The notes under the pieces were generated by a model. That model was not told the DNA's origin and made no database searches. It saw only the letters and a program-made list of their open reading frames with translations. The translations under genes and the position numbers were made by a program. From Pontederia crassipes (lineage: Eukaryota > Streptophyta > Magnoliopsida > Commelinales > Pontederiaceae): 64,000 bases of DNA. Location: NCBI GenBank assembly GCA_030549335.1, contig CM060183.1:27540552-27604551 (forward strand), written 5' to 3'. How positions within the stretch are numbered: position 1 is the first letter of the stretch; each line of letters opens with the position of its first letter. This document shows positions 61,384 through 64,000 of the stretch, one piece after another.

Positions 61384-62571
61384 GGATAAATTACACCAAA
61401 TGCCCTCCAACTTTAAGGTTTGCTTAGCGATATCCTCCAACTTCACTTTGTAACACAAATGCCCTTCATCTTTTAACGCATTTCACCGGATGCCTTCTTT
61501 TACTGAGATAGTCGGTTTTTCGTCCACGAGGTGTCCACGTGGCCATCTCCTCTCCTCCAACTTCGCTTTATAACACAAATGCCCTTCATCTTTTAACGCA
61601 TTTCACCAGATGCCCTCTTTTACTGAGATAGTTAGTTTTTTATCCACGTGGTGTCCACGTGGCCATCTCCTCTCTCCTCCACGTTACATAAATTACGCCA
61701 ATGCCCTCCAACTTTAAGGTTTACTCAGTGATACCTTCCAATTTTACTTTCTAACACAAATGCCCTTTATCTTTTAACACGTTTCATCTGATGCCCTTTT
61801 ACCTGAGACAGATGGTTTCTCAATTTTTCGTCAATGTGACGTCAACGTAGCCATCTCATCTCTCCTCCATGCAAATAATCATCCGACGTGGTATGCTCCT
61901 ATCTGACACATAAAATTACATCACATGTCCTCCAACTTTAAAGTTTGTCCGCCAAATGCACATAAAATTACACCAATTTGGGCAAAGATGACGACCGACG
62001 AACGCGAAAGGTGAACGATGAAGGAGGCGAATGACGAAGGAGAGCGATCGACGAAGGAGTGCGAACGGCGAAGGAGGTTTCACGCGAATGATGACAAAGA
62101 GGAAAATAAGAAAATAATTTAATAGTGAGTGGGTCAACTTACGATAAGCAAGATGGTTTAATATGTAGTGCCATGTTGGACGACTATTTGCATGGAGGAG
62201 AGAGGAGATGACCACGTGAACGCCACGTCGATAAAGGACATTTGTATTACAAAATAAAGTTGGAGGGTATCACTGAGCCAATATTAAAGTTGGAGGGTAT
62301 CACTGATCCAATATTAAAGTTGGAGGGCATTGGTATAATTTTATGTGCCACGTCGGAGCATGTCACGTCAGACGACTATTTGCGTGGAGGAGAGAGGAGA
62401 TTGCCACGTGGACGTCACGTCGACGAAAAATTGAAAAATCGACTATTCCAGACAAAGAGGGCATCGGGTGAAACACGTTAAAAGATGAAGAACATTTGTG
62501 TTACAAAGTGAAATTGGAGGATATCGCTGAGCAAACCTTAAAGTTGGAGGACATTTAGTGTAATTTACCCA
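61384..62571. mobile_element. MULE-like element with long, internally repeated inverted arms
   Basis: The element starts GGATAAATTACACCAAATG and ends CATTTAGTGTAATTTACCCA, flanked by a perfect 9-bp direct repeat, CTCTAAATT, at 61375-61383 and 62572-62580, as expected for Mutator-like insertion. Each arm is made of repeated blocks: CCTCCAACTTTAAGGTTTGC, then GTAACACAAATGCCCTTCATC, then ACGTGGCCATCTCCTCTC-type words. The left arm (61384-61930) has two to three copies and the right arm (about 62150-62571) has inverted copies. A short central GC-rich part (about 61980-62100) repeats GACGAAGGA/GCGAACG-like words and is not obviously coding. No transposase is present. Confidence 0.83.
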
Positions 62572-62580
62572 CTCTAAATT

Positions 62581-63527
62581 ATTCTCAGAACAATGGTTCT
62601 TTTGCTCAAGGAACTTTGCATGGGGAACTTATCAGTTATCACTATATCAGCACTGTTATTAAGGATCCAATCAATCAGAAATTTATCATTAATTATAATT
62701 AGTCAGCTTCAATTTAACATGATGGCACTTTTGTTTGGTATGAAAACTTATGTTTGTGCTTTTTCTAGTTATTATCACAATATTCCAAGGTAATCAAATA
62801 TAGAGTTAGATCACTCTCATTTTGATTAATTACTTCATTTGGACCCCTCATGATTGTCTTGAAACTATGTTGAGACTTACATCATGTAAATAAACGTAAA
62901 CACCAAATCACATCATCATCTTGCTGCTCATGTCATTGGGGCAGAGTGACATGGAAGGAATCGGGAAAGATGAGGGGCCTAATTCTTCTTCTGGTCACAA
63001 GTGTACTGATGCTTGATCATGTATGTCCAACAAATTTCCATGACATTTTGTCCACCCAAAAAAGTGTCCAATGCTTGTACGATGCACATATATATTTTCT
63101 AATCACTAGGCCCTGCACATAGAAGATGGACAACTCTCATTACCTATGCTTTCAAAATGGCAAAAACATACTCGGAAATCAATCCTTAGAGCCGTTGTGT
63201 TGGTAAGGAGCTTTAATTTTTTTCACTCTCACTCTAATATCGAATTAATCAGGTGCTAGTAGTTCTAAATATCTATAGGTTATTATCAAAAAAATGGTAA
63301 AAAATAATTTACTACAGTCAATTTAGGACAAATTAACTTATGTTCAATAAGAAAAAAATGGTTAATGTGACCGTTGAGGAGCAATTGGGTCCTAAACTTA
63401 TTTGACTGGGCCAAGACTTGCAAACCATGAAGCTTTTGGGCTCTTAGAAGTACGTTTCAGGAAACATATTATTTTTCTTTTTTTTTAACGATAATAAAAA
63501 TATAAAAAATTATAAAAATCCAACACG

Positions 63528-63568
<41 letters not shown>

Positions 63569-63789
63569 TGTCACCAATCCACAAATGAAATCGCTCACCC
63601 CTTTGAAATTTGATTGGAACCCGTATCCACTAATACGAGATGCATATTGGCACAGTGATAAAAGTTGAAAAGACATTTGGGACGGTTTGATTAGTGGATA
63701 AAGGATAAAATATTTTGATATTTTTAAAAATACAATCAAACACAACGCCGGATAAAATTATCGTGGTTAAATTTTTTTTCGGCAAAATC
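62581..63789. other. Intergenic DNA
   Basis: No gene is seen. A TA microsatellite lies at about 63532-63566. The sequence is AT-rich with no open frame of note. Confidence 0.55.
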
Positions 63790-64000
63790 TGTAACACCCC
63801 CAAAATCGCCTTTTTTATCACGTAAGCAGTCAGGTTGATCTCGGAAGCGCTACACTACTTGCTACACTATTGACCATACTATGACATTGACCATTCAACA
63901 ATTTGTATATGTGGCAACAATTGAAATAATAAAATAAGTACGGACTTTATTGCGGAAGAGTTGGAATATTAAAGGACACTAAGCACTTATTGCAGTCCAC
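63790..64000. mobile_element. Possible start of an LTR retroelement cut by the window edge
   Basis: TGTAACACCCCCAAAATCGCC at 63790 matches the usual opening of many plant gypsy-type LTRs (TGTAACACCC...). The sequence composition also changes to less AT-rich from here. The other end, and therefore any target duplication, lies outside the window, so this rests on the opening words alone. Confidence 0.35.

Noticed and set aside
1-64000. CRISPR arrays, rRNA genes or prokaryotic operons
   Set aside because: No spaced direct repeats of the right size, no rRNA core words, and gene structure is clearly plant nuclear.

Overview
This window is nuclear DNA of a flowering plant. It is strongly AT-rich, has two intron-bearing plant genes and is full of plant transposon families (CACTA, MULE, Helitron, Ty1/copia, MITE-like). 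The GC-rich first exon of the transporter gene hints at a monocot, but I cannot name the species.

Only two intact protein-coding genes are supported, and they are convergent (tail to tail, stops 672 bp apart). On the + strand, 29131-34683 is a 12-exon SULTR3-type sulfate transporter gene (661 aa); every exon joins in frame through GT-AG introns. On the - strand, 45459-35356 is a 4-exon NETWORKED1-like (NET1/KIP1-like) gene predicting a 2,804-residue actin-binding coiled-coil protein. Its exon 2 contains twelve tandem copies of an 84-residue (12-heptad) repeat, which I rate the most interesting feature here. The two genes look functionally unrelated.

The rest is transposon-derived or featureless. 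From 5' to 3': a 5.1-kb non-autonomous CACTA element (675-5787, TTT target duplication) interrupted by a Pack-MULE (3755-5226, 10-bp target duplication) that carries a captured, broken RING-H2 E3-ligase fragment; a MULE-like inverted-repeat element (6002-7061); two related MITE-like elements (12141-12686, 15049-15696) flanking a solo LTR (13368-14012, CCTGC duplication); a second, smaller CACTA-like element (16688-17774) containing poly-G tracts; a Helitron with a classic 3' hairpin and CTAG end (to 28493) and two candidate 5' ends (25433 and 26995); the gene pair; a degenerate full-length Ty1/copia element on the - strand (53874-58923, 477-bp LTRs, ATTAT duplication); a MULE-like element with long repeated arms (61384-62571, 9-bp duplication); and what may be the first part of another LTR running off the right edge (63790-64000).

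No rRNA, convincing tRNA, CRISPR or prokaryote-type feature was seen. Exon structures and element ends were read by eye from splice signals, reading frames and target duplications. Family names rest on recognised motifs, not on database searches.
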